This document shows positions 31,893 through 44,262 of a stretch of 64,000 nucleotides of DNA, piece by piece. The position numbers were made by a program, and so were the translations under genes. The stretch comes from Codonopsis lanceolata. Its lineage: Eukaryota > Streptophyta > Magnoliopsida > Asterales > Campanulaceae. The stretch lies in assembly GCA_013146195.2 (NCBI GenBank), contig CM028377.1, positions 32,493,632-32,557,631 of the forward strand, read 5' to 3'. The notes under the pieces are model-generated. The model was given only the letters and a program-made list of their open reading frames with translations. It was not told where the DNA came from and ran no database searches. Positions within the stretch are counted from its first letter, which is position 1. Every line of letters begins with the position of its first letter.

Positions 31893-33736
31893 AAATGTGT
31901 TGGAATATGCTTTTTGATAATTTACTTATCACCTGGCATATTCTATATATGTTGATTTGCTTGCCCCCATTACAAGTGAGTCATCACGAGTGGCTAAAAG
32001 GTTTGCGTACTGGTTAGCGTGCCAACTCGTGTGATATCACATAGGTCTTAGATTAGGTGCAACTTGATCAAGTCCTACCTTCCTACATGATGATTGAAAC
32101 AGACCAGCACTTCAGATGCACTCAGCACCGGAAGACTTGCAGCTATGTCAAAGGCCTTCAGTGATAAAAATCAGAACATCCTTAAGACTCACCACCGGTA
32201 GACATGCTACAAGTTAAACTGTTCGCACCAGTAGACATCAGTTCTCCTGAATCGGAAAACTTGTTTCCACTGGCTCAAAGCACTCCACCGGCAGACTTTA
32301 TTCTGCACGTGCTACAGAGAGAAGTCAAGAAGCAGCTCAAATCAAGTCACATATGTTCAAGCTTCAGAAAGCCTGACATACTTAAGGCTACAAGACTTTC
32401 TCTCACTCAAGTAGTCTGATAAAGTCAAAAAGCAATTACTTTATTGAACAGACCACCTGACAGTGCAACAAACATCAGACCTACTCTTCAGAGACTTATC
32501 AACACAGTCTGACAGACAACGAGTTCCAAGATCTACAGGACTAAATCTCTGCTCCAAACAATCAAAGATCTTATGGACAAAGATCTCTATACGATAGACT
32601 TCAACCACTACATCTCTAAACGGATAGAAATCTCAAAACTACATCTCTCAGCGATCACATTGGCTCTTGTCCATATAAATCTTCTCTCTTGCCCAAAGAA
32701 CATATACACTCTGTGAGCGATATCTAAAACGATACACAGCGAGCTACGAGTAACTCAACTTACTCAAGAACTTCAAAGAAAAAGATCATCAACGAGATCG
32801 TTTTCACCAACGTATCTCTTATCTCTATTTACAGCGAACTCATCCAGATCTTAGCAAAACACTTTCAGTGGATTGCTAGGAAGAATAGCTTGGAGAAGAG
32901 AAAAATTGGTCAGAAACTTCAATAGACAGAGATCAAGATCTGAAGATTAATGTTAGATTATGTCTGACGAAAATGAAGAGCTGTTTGGAGATATTGCATT
33001 CATATCTTCAGATTTGTATTCCAATACAAATGCTGTTGATTGTGCAATAATCATTCATCATGGAAGGTCGAGTGCTTTGCACTCAATCGTTCAGATATAT
33101 TTTTATATCTGAATGACCTTGAAAATCCCTTCCTTCTCATAACAGTTTCTTGGTTTCGTCTCCTATTGTCCTTTGCTGCTTAAAGATTCTTGAATGGATA
33201 ATTAAGTAAGGATTGAGACTTGGGAAGACAAAGTCAGAAACTGTACATATATTATTTCGACTGATGTAATATGTAATTTATCTTTGAATAAATTCATATG
33301 TTCTTACGAATACTTTATCTCTCAGTCCTTATATATCTAAGAGCTTTTTATAAATGATTTATCTTTAGAAAAGTCATTCTCTAATTGATTTCCTAAACCT
33401 GCATTTGATAGAAGTATTAAGTGTGTTGTTGTTCTGAACATATATTTGTGTACAGCCAATTATGACTTCTCCAAATCATAGCCTCTTTACCTTCCGCTGT
33501 CCAAACCTTTTTAATAGTCTTTTGATTTGACTAGTAGTTTACCGACAGAGTTGATACTTCTGCTTAGAGCAAGTCTACCGATAACCTCTTACAGGCAGAC
33601 ATGCTCAACTCGATAAACTGTAATTGCCACTTAAAATGTGCTTTATTTATATCCAAAAGAAAAGTTTTTAAATTGGCATCATAGGCTATTCACCCCCCCT
33701 CTAGCCATTTGAGCATTATTGTGGACCAACAAAATG
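31893..33736 (+). mobile_element. Plus-strand solo LTR of the same family (copy B)
   Basis: The LTR spans 31898-33731, from TGTTGGAATATGC to GTGGACCAACA. The 5-bp repeat AAATG is perfect on both sides (31893-31897 and 33732-33736). No primer-binding site follows it and no purine tract precedes it in plus orientation, so it is a solo LTR. It is inserted 30 bases inside the host element, just internal to that element's purine tract, in inverse orientation to the neighbouring LTR. The two LTRs therefore form a large near-palindrome of about 1.75 kb arms. Confidence 0.82.
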
Positions 33737-35091
33737 ACATATACATAAAGCACTGAAGTAATACATCAGATCATATTAATAACATGCCTACAATAAATGA
33801 TCATTTTATCTCAAGGCATGTCATATGTTGCTCTTACAAGTGATGGCTTATGTATAGTCACCTATTGCTATTTACAGATTCAATGAATCAAAGTACAAGA
33901 GTAAAGCAATAGTGGGAAAACATTTTTTTGATTATTTATGAGATATAAATGATCTATTTGCTCAAAATCTAAAATATTTTTGGTTCATTTCTTGCATAAA
34001 AGTTTTTAAAGATGAAAGCATATTTTGGCAAGAAAGACTAGCAAATCCTTAAAGTAAAGAATAAGGTTTAAAACATTTCATTTTAAGGATTGATGTGATA
34101 CCAGATTTTGTAAATATGTTTTGAAAATATATAGCTAATCCTTAAAGTAAAGAATAGGGTTTAAAGCATTTCATTTTAAAGATTGTTGTGATGCCAGTTT
34201 TTGAAATTCATTTATAAAGACTTTAGAAGAAATGGAAGATTTTTGGTATAAAAGTCTTAGTATCATATGTTTGGAAGTGTGAACAACAACTTGACTAAAT
34301 GAATACATTTTGAAAAATCAATCCAAGTGTGATGTTCTATAGATGTGTTTATTGAAGATATTGGAACGATGCTAATGAGAGGGTCAGCAAGGTTTGTTTT
34401 AAAAGATAGTCTCCTTCAATAAGTATACCACACATGCAAAGATGTAAGATATTGTTCCACAAAGACAATATATCTTATATGAGGCAAAAATTTTCACCTT
34501 TGTTAAAATGTTCTTAGTCACAAGGAAATGTCTCCTCAAAGAATAATTAGATTGTCTTCCATTTTTGGTTAAGAGGTTTTCTTATAGATTATTTTAATAA
34601 ATTTGTCTTAGTATCTTCTAGAGTATTTTCTCCTCAAGAATGTATATGTATATGGAATATTCTCTCCTCCTTAATGGTTGCAAGCATTCAATTACTTGTG
34701 AATATTATATTTTCTTCTCCTTAAAATAAGTTTGATTAAAATACAAGCAGCATTTTAGAGGAGGAACAAAGAGAGAAAGATAGAGATAGAGAGAGAGACA
34801 AAGAAGATGAAGATATTAAATATTTTCAGAAAAGAGAACATCTTAATTGGAATCTCCAGAACTAGAGTCTAAATCAAAGTCTCTGTTATTATCCGAAAGG
34901 CTCCTATTGCCAAATAACTCTCAAGTTATTAGCATTTCGTCGAGGATAGGTAGGCATTCTTCATCCTGGATAGTCTATTAAATCGACTAGAAAAAGCACA
35001 GAAAATAACTTATTATCCTAGCATATTTTCTGGTGTAGGATCGAGTCAAACTTCCTCGCTGAACTAAGTGGCTGATGAGCGTGAAAACTAC
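33737..35091. other. Interior of the minus-strand element, no gene
   Basis: AT-rich, without supported frames. A segment with AATCCTTAAAGTAAAGAATA is present twice (about 34050 and 34137), each time followed by GGTTTAAA, so there is a local direct repeat of about 70-90 bases. A GA-rich patch lies at about 34764-34805. Confidence 0.45.
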
Positions 35092-35691
35092 TTAAGACCA
35101 GTTCAGGTCTAAAGATTCAAGAACAACAACACTGAGGTTCTGAAGTCTTCTGGTGAAGATTCTTGACCCAAGCCTATAGAATAGAAGACATTGGTTCAGA
35201 ATCTTACTGTCACAGTACAGATCTAAAGGATATCCATCGATGTCCATTGTACGATTATCATCTGCAGCGCTGACTCCAGTCCTTCGAAGCCATGACATGT
35301 TGACGATATAATCATCAATAACAAAGGGGCCATCTAATAGAAGTTGAAATACCCGTGAGAAGCTTCTGGAATCAAGCACAACATGAGTGCCTCTGATGTG
35401 GCCAAAGAGACTGTTACCATTGCTAGCCACGGTCATCCTAGAATAGAATTCATCAACCAAGCGAAGGCTATAGAATTCTTCTCGAAAAGTGAGAATAGTG
35501 ATGAGTCCAAAGTGATGAAAAAGGTCAAAGATGATTCTTCCTACAATGTTATCGAGGAGAAATCGCTCCATCTGAATAGTTCGTCCTAGAATGTAAGTAT
35601 GGTTGCCAACTATAGTGGAGAAACTGTCAGATACAGGTGGTCGATTGACTGGTGTAGGGCTGACAGAATTACTTCCAGTTGAAGAAGCCAT
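35092..35691 (-). CDS. Element-encoded ORF of unknown function (plant-transposon-protein-like)
   Basis: A 199-codon frame on the minus strand, in the sense direction of the element, begins with ATG at 35691. The N-terminus is Ser/Pro-rich (MASSTGSNSVSPTPVNRPPV). The middle has LRLVDEFYSRMTVASNGNSL followed by IRGTHVVLDSRSFSRVFQLL. An order FYS...GT.V.(L/F)...S..FSRVF.L resembles the putative plant transposon protein domain (PF20167) found in many non-autonomous plant LTR elements. That match is from memory and weak. No stop interrupts it, which is notable in an otherwise non-coding element. No purine tract or second ORF is linked to it. Confidence 0.45.
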   Translation of the reverse strand: MASSTGSNSVSPTPVNRPPVSDSFSTIVGNHTYILGRTIQMERFLLDNIVGRIIFDLFHHFGLITILTFREEFYSLRLVDEFYSRMTVASNGNSLFGHIRGTHVVLDSRSFSRVFQLLLDGPFVIDDYIVNMSWLRRTGVSAADDNRTMDIDGYPLDLYCDSKILNQCLLFYRLGSRIFTRRLQNLSVVVLESLDLNWS

Positions 35692-38600
35692 GGAAGAATT
35701 AGAAGAAGAATAAAGATTTGGGTTTAGAAGAGACGGGATGTATCAATTCTAAAACCAATTATACCGATTTTATGGAAGATTTTTATAGAGGGAAATTTTT
35801 TATGAATCGACACAAGTTGAAGTGCTATTCATTAAAGATGTTGTCACGTCGTTCTCCCGAAAAGATGTTTACTTAAAAGAGCATCGATTCATATGATTTA
35901 TTTAAGTCTTCATTAAATATTCCATTTCAAAATATTGTTAGTTATTGATAGTTGTTGGAAATATAATGAATGAGATTTTAGACTTCAAGACTAATTCTGA
36001 TATCAATAAAATATTCTTGATTATCGAAAAGAGTGTTTTGATATCAGAAAGGAAATGGTTATGTTGAGGTTGACATTTCAAAGCTTTTTTTAAGGAATTT
36101 GCGATATAGTTAGGGATGAGGTAGTAGGACACTTAAAAAGTAGTAGCCTAGAAGAAGTTCTAGCAAGTAAAAGATGATATAATCTATTTTAATTTTTCTA
36201 AGAGTGCTGAAACCAATTTGAGAAATAACATAGCATTAAGTTCTTGGTTCTCAAAGAAGAAAAGAAGACTAAAAAATCATTTCGACTGATTGATCAGTAA
36301 ACACCGAAGAGGAAACTTATCAAGAGGTCAATGGATGAGATAAATCTTCTAGAAAATGATGAGCATGACTTCTTGATTCTCTACTGGTGATTCTTGCTAG
36401 AAGAAGTCTGATTGGAGCACTCTGAAGGCTACTATTTAGGATTTTCAGGATCTTAGTGCTACCAACTATCCCAAAAGTTATATGTTGAGCTTAGGTGCAA
36501 AGATTCCTTAAGTTACCATTTCCTGAGTAATATAGGATTAGCTAAAGAATGTATCAGCTAAGATTTGATTAGGAACTTTGAAGGTATGATCAACAGCTAT
36601 GGAAGTCTTCTGATACGAAGTATGTGGAGATGAGATTACAGCAGATGTGAAAGTTTGTTGTTCTTAGCGAAGAGTTATCTGTTGGTGAGACCACTTGCTG
36701 TAGATACCAATTGTTGTAGAGGAAATAGAAAATGTGGTCGAAAGTTGATACCAATATGGAGATCTTAGGATAAAAGATGTGATCATTCCAATTGGGGAGA
36801 CGGGACAACATATTATGGAAGAGGTGAAGAAATGACGACATATGTTAAATTTCGTGCCTTGGCAACTTAGACAGAGGATCCATTGGCTTCATCGACATTA
36901 ATTAACCAATGGTGATACCCCTCCTCAAAAGAATCCCAATAAGAAGAGGAAAGCAATAGAAGCAGTAACTAGGGTCAATACCTATTTAGTCAGAGCTTTA
37001 GGTATCACAAAGACACGAGTTACTCATTTTCTTAAACAAGTTTTTGAAGATGAATAAACAAACTTTCTTCTAATCGATAGTTAGAGTGATGACTTAATGT
37101 CAAGGAATGACAGTCATCGATCAACACAATATATGGAATGATGAGATACGAACAACATTGTCTTGATATGAAAGAAAAGCAGGAAAATAAAGGTACTAAC
37201 CTAGAGTTGAGGTGCAGGTCCTGCTTGTCTTCGCCAGGTCATTATGTCTTCAGCAGGGTTTTGAAGTGTGCTGATATAACAATCTGTAACAGGACCTGAT
37301 CTTCGGTAAATCTTGGAGAGAATGAAAAATGGCTAAAATAACAGGGGTTAAAGTTATCTTCCATTCCTGAGAAGGGAGTTGCGTTGAGAGCATCAACCTT
37401 TCTTATGAAATCCAAAAGAAATATCAGTACTTCTTAACATAATTTTAAGATTTTTTCCTATGAGATTTTACCAGAGCTCCTTGTGAGATCTATTGGCTGA
37501 GGTTTATCAAACTGAATTGAATTCAGTCTTGATACCAATTGATTTAGTCATAAAGATATCAACTAATATATACCATTTATTGACTTAATTGATAGAGATA
37601 CCAATTGTTAAACAACAGAGTGTATACCAGTTGTTAATTCATTCTCAATATCACTGAAAGTAGATATTTGTTCTGAACTATCGTTATGAAACAAATCAAC
37701 TTTAGTCTTTAGCATATTAGCAAAGATGTTGATATGAAAGGTCATCTATTTCATGTTGATTATGCGTTTGATGATTTTGGCCAACGTGAGTAGGTCAGAT
37801 TCATTAAAAATATTATTTTATGTGGAGGTGTTGGTTTCATCTTTTAGGAATACTATCTTTATCACAAAAGTAGTACTATCCTTTTTAAGGATTGGTTTGT
37901 TGTTAGGTTAACAACAGAGTTATGTTTGAAACTATGGATTTAGAACAGACGAGTTGTGATTTAAGCACAGGTATAAAATCCATAATTGAAACATAAACGT
38001 TCATGCTATCAAGAAATAAGACAACAAAAGCAGATAGACATGAAGTAAAGTTGATTGAACTAGTATTCAAGTAGATCCAAAAAGGATAGGAAATAGTACA
38101 ACAAAGATCTACTATTTACAAGAACAAAAAACCTTCCAATTACTTACCCACTACATATGCTCCTATTCTAAATACTGATACAATTTTGAAGGAAAATTGG
38201 TACAAAGCTTTTATCTATGAAGAACGTAGTCTAGCGAGCATTACTAACGAGATGGCAACTATGCACTCTAGACTTGATCAAGGAGGCTGAGCCGAAAGAG
38301 ATAGCCAAACAGGATGATTACTCTGAATAGGGTGCAGATTCATGATCCTACTGGTCGCTGTTCTTCCTCCCTATAGCTACCTATCCATTGAGATGACTTT
38401 CACCAGATGCACTTTCCTTTTCGAAAGTCATGTGCGGTGAAGTCACTTCTCCTTGGAGCTTGCAAGAGGCATCGTCCCGGGAGAACATGGTCTGGAAGAG
38501 GATGTACTAAGAGGGAAGCACAGCCAAATGTGAGCTCGGTCACAAAGGAATGGGAGGGTCATGCTAAAAGGTTGTTGATGTAAATCTTCTGGCTAGAGAA

Positions 38601-39237
38601 TTTTTCAAAACGAACCAAACAACTTTTGAATGGTAGAGAGAATTGTACCAAGTTGTTGAGAGAAAAACTTGATCAGAATCTAGGATTTGTGCTGAGTAAC
38701 ATTTTTAGAGAAAAATAATTGTATCAAAGTTTATCATAGCAGTTGGTGAGTGTGATGGAGACGAAGAAGGAAAGTCTCTATTTATACTCACTGAAGCAAG
38801 ACGAAAGGACTGTTCATAGAATAAATCAATTAAAAAGGAACGCCTTTTCAATCACTCTAATAAAGTCAAGTTGGGTGACTTGGGAGTATGTTTATTCCTT
38901 GAGATTCGGTAAAGTTTCTTCTTTGAAAGATAAAAAATTTTGATGTGACAATACAACTTTCTAGAAGAAGGAAAAAGTTTTTGATTTCATAAAATGACTT
39001 TTTAGAAAAAAGATAAAAAAAAGTTTTGATTTGACAAAATAACTTTTTCAAAAGATTTTATCTTTACCAAGAATCTAAGGAACAATCTTTCACTTTAGAA
39101 AATAGTCAGTTTCGAAAAGTTTAACCTCAACCTTTGTAGAAATAGCACTAAGATACCCAAAATATTGGCTATTTGTCTACTAAGGTAAAAACTCCTATAA
39201 GTCAGCATAAAGAACTAAACTTATAAAGTGCTACCAT

Positions 39238-39276
<39 letters not shown>

Positions 39277-40667
39277 CTAAAGGCAAGATTTTGATATGTG
39301 CACGTAGAAAGCACATGTCAGCTGAAGAGGCAATTCAACTAACACAAGGAAATCAAAACGGATGAATAAAGTATATCATACTAAAAGAGGATGAACATGA
39401 AGAACATAGTATGATGGGACTATATTCGAGCATTATATCTACAAAGGAGTAGTCAAAAGAAGACATGCAGAGAATAATGCTAGCATATCAAACAAGGCTA
39501 TCAACCTTAAAGTGTATGCAACACGGTGAGGATATACTTACAATCCTGGTCAGTAAAGAAAAAATGAACCAAGCAGATCTGGTATATCGAAGGTAAGAGA
39601 AGAAAAGCGTGAAGACTAGAAAGATATAGTCCTGAGTTCCACCAGCGGTCTTGCATACAAGAGAATTCATAGAATTTTCTAGAAGAGAGAGATAAAGGTT
39701 GCTTCGTGATCTATATGAGTCTGTGTTCCTACCCAAAGAACTATTAAACAATACATTAGCAACATTTATAAGCTTAAGGAAGCTCTAGAAAAGTCTAGAT
39801 ACATAATAATAAGAATTCCAAATAATTAGAAAGAATGGTTATGAGGAACCTGGGATTGATTTTCTTATCTTTCCTTGATCTCATATGCTCATAGGAGATG
39901 AGGAATATCTGCAGAGGTTGAGCATAGGGTTCTTGGGTGTATCTTTAACAATCAGAGAAATTCAGTTGAGGAAGAAGTTCTTCGAAGAGTATCCTTGGAA
40001 TCTGAGCCAATTTGTCTACAAGCTTTATAGATGTTGCCTAAAGATAGATTTCCTTTGCAACAACTTTTGATATTCTTTATCCATGTCCTTCATTGATTAG
40101 TTACATGTACCTTTTAAATGGAATATAAGCCAAGTCTTTAGAAACTTAATGTCATAGAATAAAGAGATCAATCAATGTTTCTTGATAAAAAGTTTTTGAC
40201 TCCTAACTCTTTCCACTAAAAGTAACAAGAACCTCAATATCTTATAACTGTAAGGTTACAAGTATTTGAGCTAAAAGATTTCTCTCAAGAGGGTGTTGGA
40301 TTGAAAACAATCGTTAGCCTTATGTCAAGAGAATGAGGATTGAGAAACATTTGAAGTGAAGCATCCATCGGAGTTATGTACATATGAGATAATTCTTTTC
40401 ACAAAGGAATTGAATAGTTAACTTATGTCATATGAAGCGATTTCTCATAGACAAGCAAATGTCATCATAGAAATTGTCTAACTCAAAGTTTTGAAAACAA
40501 AATATTTTGAACATGTTTTCAAAAAGATTTCTCATGACATTCCTTGTCAAAAGATTTTAGAAAAAATATCAAGACAAGATAAAGATTTTCTTTTAACGTG
40601 CATCTGGACAGACTAACGAGGATCAAACTCTCATACTGTTAAACCTAGCAAAAAGCTTACAGAGACA
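35692..40667. other. Interior of the minus-strand element, no recognised domain
   Basis: About 5 kb without any Gag, protease, integrase or polymerase motif on either strand. The open frames present (for example 36590-36841 and 39488-39751 on minus, 38743-38943 on plus) are short and without character. A perfect (AG)16 run lies at 39241-39272. This fits a LARD-type interior that is structural rather than coding. Confidence 0.5.
39241..39272. repeat. (AG)16 microsatellite
   Basis: A pure AG run within the interior of the minus-strand LTR element. It is likely polymorphic in length. Confidence 0.9.
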
Positions 40668-40680
40668 GGCTCTGATGCCA
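40668..40680 (-). other. Primer-binding site of the minus-strand element
   Basis: On the minus strand TGGCATCAGAGCC follows the LTR after two bases. It differs by one base from the usual plant initiator tRNA-Met site TGGTATCAGAGCC. It fixes the orientation of the whole element. Confidence 0.75.
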
Positions 40681-40682
40681 AT

Positions 40683-41542
40683 TGTTGGTCCACTATGTAT
40701 GCTCAAATAGGCTAGAGGAGGGGGAGTGAATAGGCTATGATGCCAATTAAGAATTATCTTACCATTCATATTGAATAGGATAGAATATATTTTGAAAACA
40801 TAAGCAATCTAAGGAAGAAACAAGTCTAATGATAGCACTGGGCAACAAACTTGCTCTGAGCTGACTAAAGAACTCTGCTGGCATATTTCTGATAAATTGT
40901 AAGCCTGATAAAAGAGTTTAGCAGTGTAAAAGTTATGGCTTAACAGTTTTATCTAAGAAGTCTCAAGTAGTTGTACACGAATATATGTTCACAACAACAA
41001 CATACTTAATACTTTTTGCGGATGCAATTTAAGGAGACATGGAAAGATAGCTTATGAAGATATAAAACAGTTTATCAAGGATAATAGAGGAGTCAAGGTT
41101 GAGTTTGATAAATATTACACATTAAAATTCAGCAGAGGTTTGCTCAAAGACAAACATGCTTACTACATCAACCTGGACTCTCTATGCTATTTATCTATTC
41201 TTTTCCCCCTTTTCTCCAACCCTACTCAAGAATTTCATAACAAATTTTCCAAAGTAAAGTCTGCATTGGGAGGAGTCAATGAGAGATAGATATGTGAAGA
41301 CAATTTTTTAGGATTACTCAGATAAGGATTATCTGAGCAACTGAGTGCAGGGCACTCGACTCCCTATGATGATCTATGATTGCACAATCGACATCACTTG
41401 CAATAGAATACATGTCTGTTGGTATGAATGCAATGCAAACAAACTACTCTTCATATTCCTTGGGAATATGTGAGGATCTTATCTTCAACGAATCTAAAAT
41501 GTTGGGCCTCTAGCTAAGGATAGACCTTTGTAGCTCGGTTAT
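40683..41542 (-). repeat. 5' LTR of the minus-strand element, inner piece (copy A')
   Basis: It begins TGTTGGTCCACTATGTATGC on plus and follows copy A from 30113 to about 30955 with scattered changes. It is interrupted at 41543 by copy B'. Confidence 0.8.
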
Positions 41543-43944
41543 TGTTGGAATACGCTTGCTGATGAATAACTTATCTCTTTGCATATTCCAAATATTTTAA
41601 TTTGTTTGTCCCCATTACCGTGTGTCATAACAAGTGGCTAAAAGGTCTGCGTACCGGTTAATGTGGCAACTTGTTTGACATCACATAGGTCTTAGATTAA
41701 GAATGTCCTAGTCTAGTCCTACCTTCTCAGTGATGATCAATAGACTAGCGATTCATATGCACCAGCACCAGCAGACCTGCTAGAGCATGAAAAATCTTCT
41801 AAAGACTCGTCACCAGCAGACTTGTCACAAACGCAAAAATATCTTGAATACTTATCAGCAGCAGACATGTTATGGTTTGATTGTTCATACCGTAACCACG
41901 ACTGCCAGTAGTCTTCTCTACTAGAAGACTCATTCTTCAATATTGAACATCTTACCAACAGACTTGGCTCTGCACGTGCTACAAAGAGAAAAGATTGCAG
42001 ATGCTTAAGAAGTGACAAAAATGTTCAAGCCTCAAAAGTCATTCAAATCTTTATGAAGTCTGACATCTCAGCTGGTGCAAGATATTCTCTCTCTACACTT
42101 GGTTTGGAAAGTCAAAAGAATCTAATTTATTGGACAAACCAACCATCGGTGCATTATGCTTCAGACTTACTTTTCAGAGACACGTCAATTCAGTCTGACG
42201 GGCAACAGTTCAAGGATCTGTAGAACACGGTCTTTACCCAACACTTAGAGATCCAACGAACAACATCTTTATCCAACAATCTCACTATTCAAAACGGATA
42301 GAAAATCTATCAACATATCTTAACGATAAAAAAACCCATGTCTATAAAAAAGAAATCATTTATTTTCCTATTCAATAGAACAAAAAAATAACAACAAGAA
42401 GAATCTGCATTAAGCATTTGTTCGACAAGGCTGTAAGATCTACAAAGGAAATCGTCTTCAACAACGAATCTCTTAGATCCCCACAAAAGATTGCAGTGAA
42501 AGAACCCAGACCTTAGCAAAACACTTTCTATGGATTGTTAAGAAGAAAAAGGAATAGGAGAAAAGAGAGATCAAAAATATCTCAAGACAGAGATCGATGT
42601 CTTGATCAAGAACCTAATTCTTGAGTTGAGTTCTTCAACCTTCTTTGAAGATCTCAGTCTCTAATAGAGCTTCAGGACTTTATTCTTAAGCTAGAGGCCA
42701 AGCACTTCAGATCGATTTGAAGATAGATTTTTGAATCATGCCCGAGGAAGATGAAGAGCTGTCTGTATGCATTGCATTCATATTTTCAGATTTGTATTCC
42801 ATTACAAATGTTGTTGATTGTGCAATCATCGATCATCATAAGAAGTCGAGTGCTCTGCACTCAGTTGTTCATACATCTCTTATCTGAACGACTCTAAAAA
42901 TTGTCTTCTCATATATGTTCCTCGTTGTCGTCTCCTACTGCTATCTTTACTTAAGAACTCTTTCTATGGATAATTAAGTAAGGATTAAAGTTTGGAACCA
43001 TGAGGATATATAATATACATAGAGAGTCTAGGTTGATGTATTCTGTAAATTTATCTTTGAATAAATTTCAGATGTTCTTTCATATTATTTCTCATTCAAT
43101 ATTCAGCCTTAATTCCTATATGAACTTTTATAAACTGACTTACCTTTTGAAAAGCTATTATCTCATGACTTCCTAAACCTGCATTTGGAAGAAGGATTAA
43201 GGGCTCGTTTGTTGTGGCTGATGGCTTATGATTTATGACTGATAGCTTAAGCTGGTGGCTGAATAACTTGTGACTGATTGCATGATAGACTGTTTATTAC
43301 AGTTGTTAAAAAGCTGCTTATGAGTTGTTATAATTATTTGTTTAAAAAAGCTTGAAAATTAGTATTCATATTTTTATGTATATTTTATAAAAGGATGAAA
43401 TGAGGATAATCAAATATTTATTAATGAATAGTTGTCTTCATGTTTTAAAAAAAAAAACCAAAAAAGCTTAAAACTTTGGTTTTTTGACTTTGGCTTTTCA
43501 ATGCACAAAGGGTGTTGTACCTTACTTATTAGCTTTTGGCTTATAAGCTGAAACAAACACTCTAAATATGGCTTTTCAAAAGCCAAAAGTCAAAAATCAC
43601 TCCAAATAAGTTGTAACAAACGAGCACTAAGTGTGTTGTTGTTTTGAATATATATTTGTGTACAGCCACTTAAGACTTCCTCACTAAATCCAAGCCTTAC
43701 AATTTCCGTTGATAAAACTCTTTAATGAGGCTTTTGATTTATCAGCAATCCACCAGTAAAGTTCATTACTCTACTCAGAGCGAGTCTATTGTTTTGTGTT
43801 ACCAGCATACATGCTCGCTATGTCGACTTCTTGTGCCTTTAAAACCTATGTTTTATGAATACAAAAAGAAAAGTTTTAAATTGACATCATAGGCTATTCA
43901 CCCCCCTATAGCCTATTTGAGCATTATTGCGGACCAACAGTTAG
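41538..43944 (+). mobile_element. Plus-strand LTR of the same family inserted in the 5' LTR (copy B')
   Basis: It spans 41543-43939, from TGTTGGAATACGC to GCGGACCAACA. The flanks GTTAT and GTTAG form a target duplication with one mismatch. Removing it rejoins the interrupted LTR (copy A reads AGCTCTGAGTTTTT at the corresponding place). It matches copy B in order of content and carries an extra 427-bp MITE. No primer site or purine tract accompanies it, so it is a solo LTR. Confidence 0.75.
43198..43630. mobile_element. Tourist-like (PIF/Harbinger) MITE inside copy B'
   Basis: The element is 43201-43627 (427 bases). The left end is GGGCTCGTTTGTT and the right end read inward is GTGCTCGTTTGTT. 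The 3-bp target TAA is duplicated (43198-43200 and 43628-43630). Copy B has the uninterrupted site ATTAAGTGTGTTG at about 33417. It has no coding capacity. The interior repeats GGCTTATGATTTATGACTGA-type words. Confidence 0.78.
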
Positions 43945-44262
43945 AGTCTGAGTTTTTCTAAGGAGGTTGAAGAACTCATATCAATAGAGGAGTTCTTGAT
44001 CAAGATACTGATCTTTGACTTTGTAGATTTTCTTATTACTCTCTTCTCTTCTTATCTTTTTATCTTAGCAATTCACAGAATGCATTTTGCTAATGTCTGG
44101 GTTCTTTCACTGTGATCTCTCTTGAAGATCTGTGTAGTAGATCTTCGCCTTTTTTAGAGTCTCTCATTTTAATAAGAAAGAAAAGAGGTTTTCTTTTATA
44201 GACAGAGGTCTTTAAATACGTTGAGATCTTTTGAGCAATCTCTAGCCGTTGGAGCAATGTTG
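43940..44262 (-). repeat. 5' LTR of the minus-strand element, outer piece (truncated)
   Basis: It continues copy A from about 30956 (GAGTTTTTCTAAGGAGGTTG, then CTCTCTTCTCTTCTT and AAAGAAAAGAGGTTTTCTTT) to about 31230 (CTAGCCGTTGGAGCAATGTT). After 44262 the similarity stops, so about 630 bases of the LTR's outer part are lost. Confidence 0.75.

Larger units (their letters stand above)
30113..44262 (-). mobile_element. Minus-strand LARD-like LTR element, about 14 kb with three nested insertions
   Basis: The orientation follows from primer sites. On the minus strand, TGGCATCAGAGCC (40668-40680, close to the initiator tRNA-Met site) comes two bases after the LTR end at 40683, and AAATAGGAGGAGAT (about 31863-31877) directly precedes the 3' LTR (30113-31862). 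The LTRs begin TGTTGGAATATG and end GGACCAACA on that strand. The interior of about 6.9 kb has no Gag or pol domain that I can find and only one sizeable ORF. The 5' LTR is truncated at about 44262. TGTTGG termini and the purine tract suggest Copia ancestry. No target duplication survives. Confidence 0.7.

Noticed and set aside
30113..33731. One 3.6-kb LTR repeated at 40683-43939
   Set aside because: At first the shared ends suggested giant LTRs. The perfect AAATG duplication around 31898-33731, the purine tract at 31863-31877 and the inverted similarity of the two halves show instead a 1.75 kb LTR beside an inserted solo LTR.
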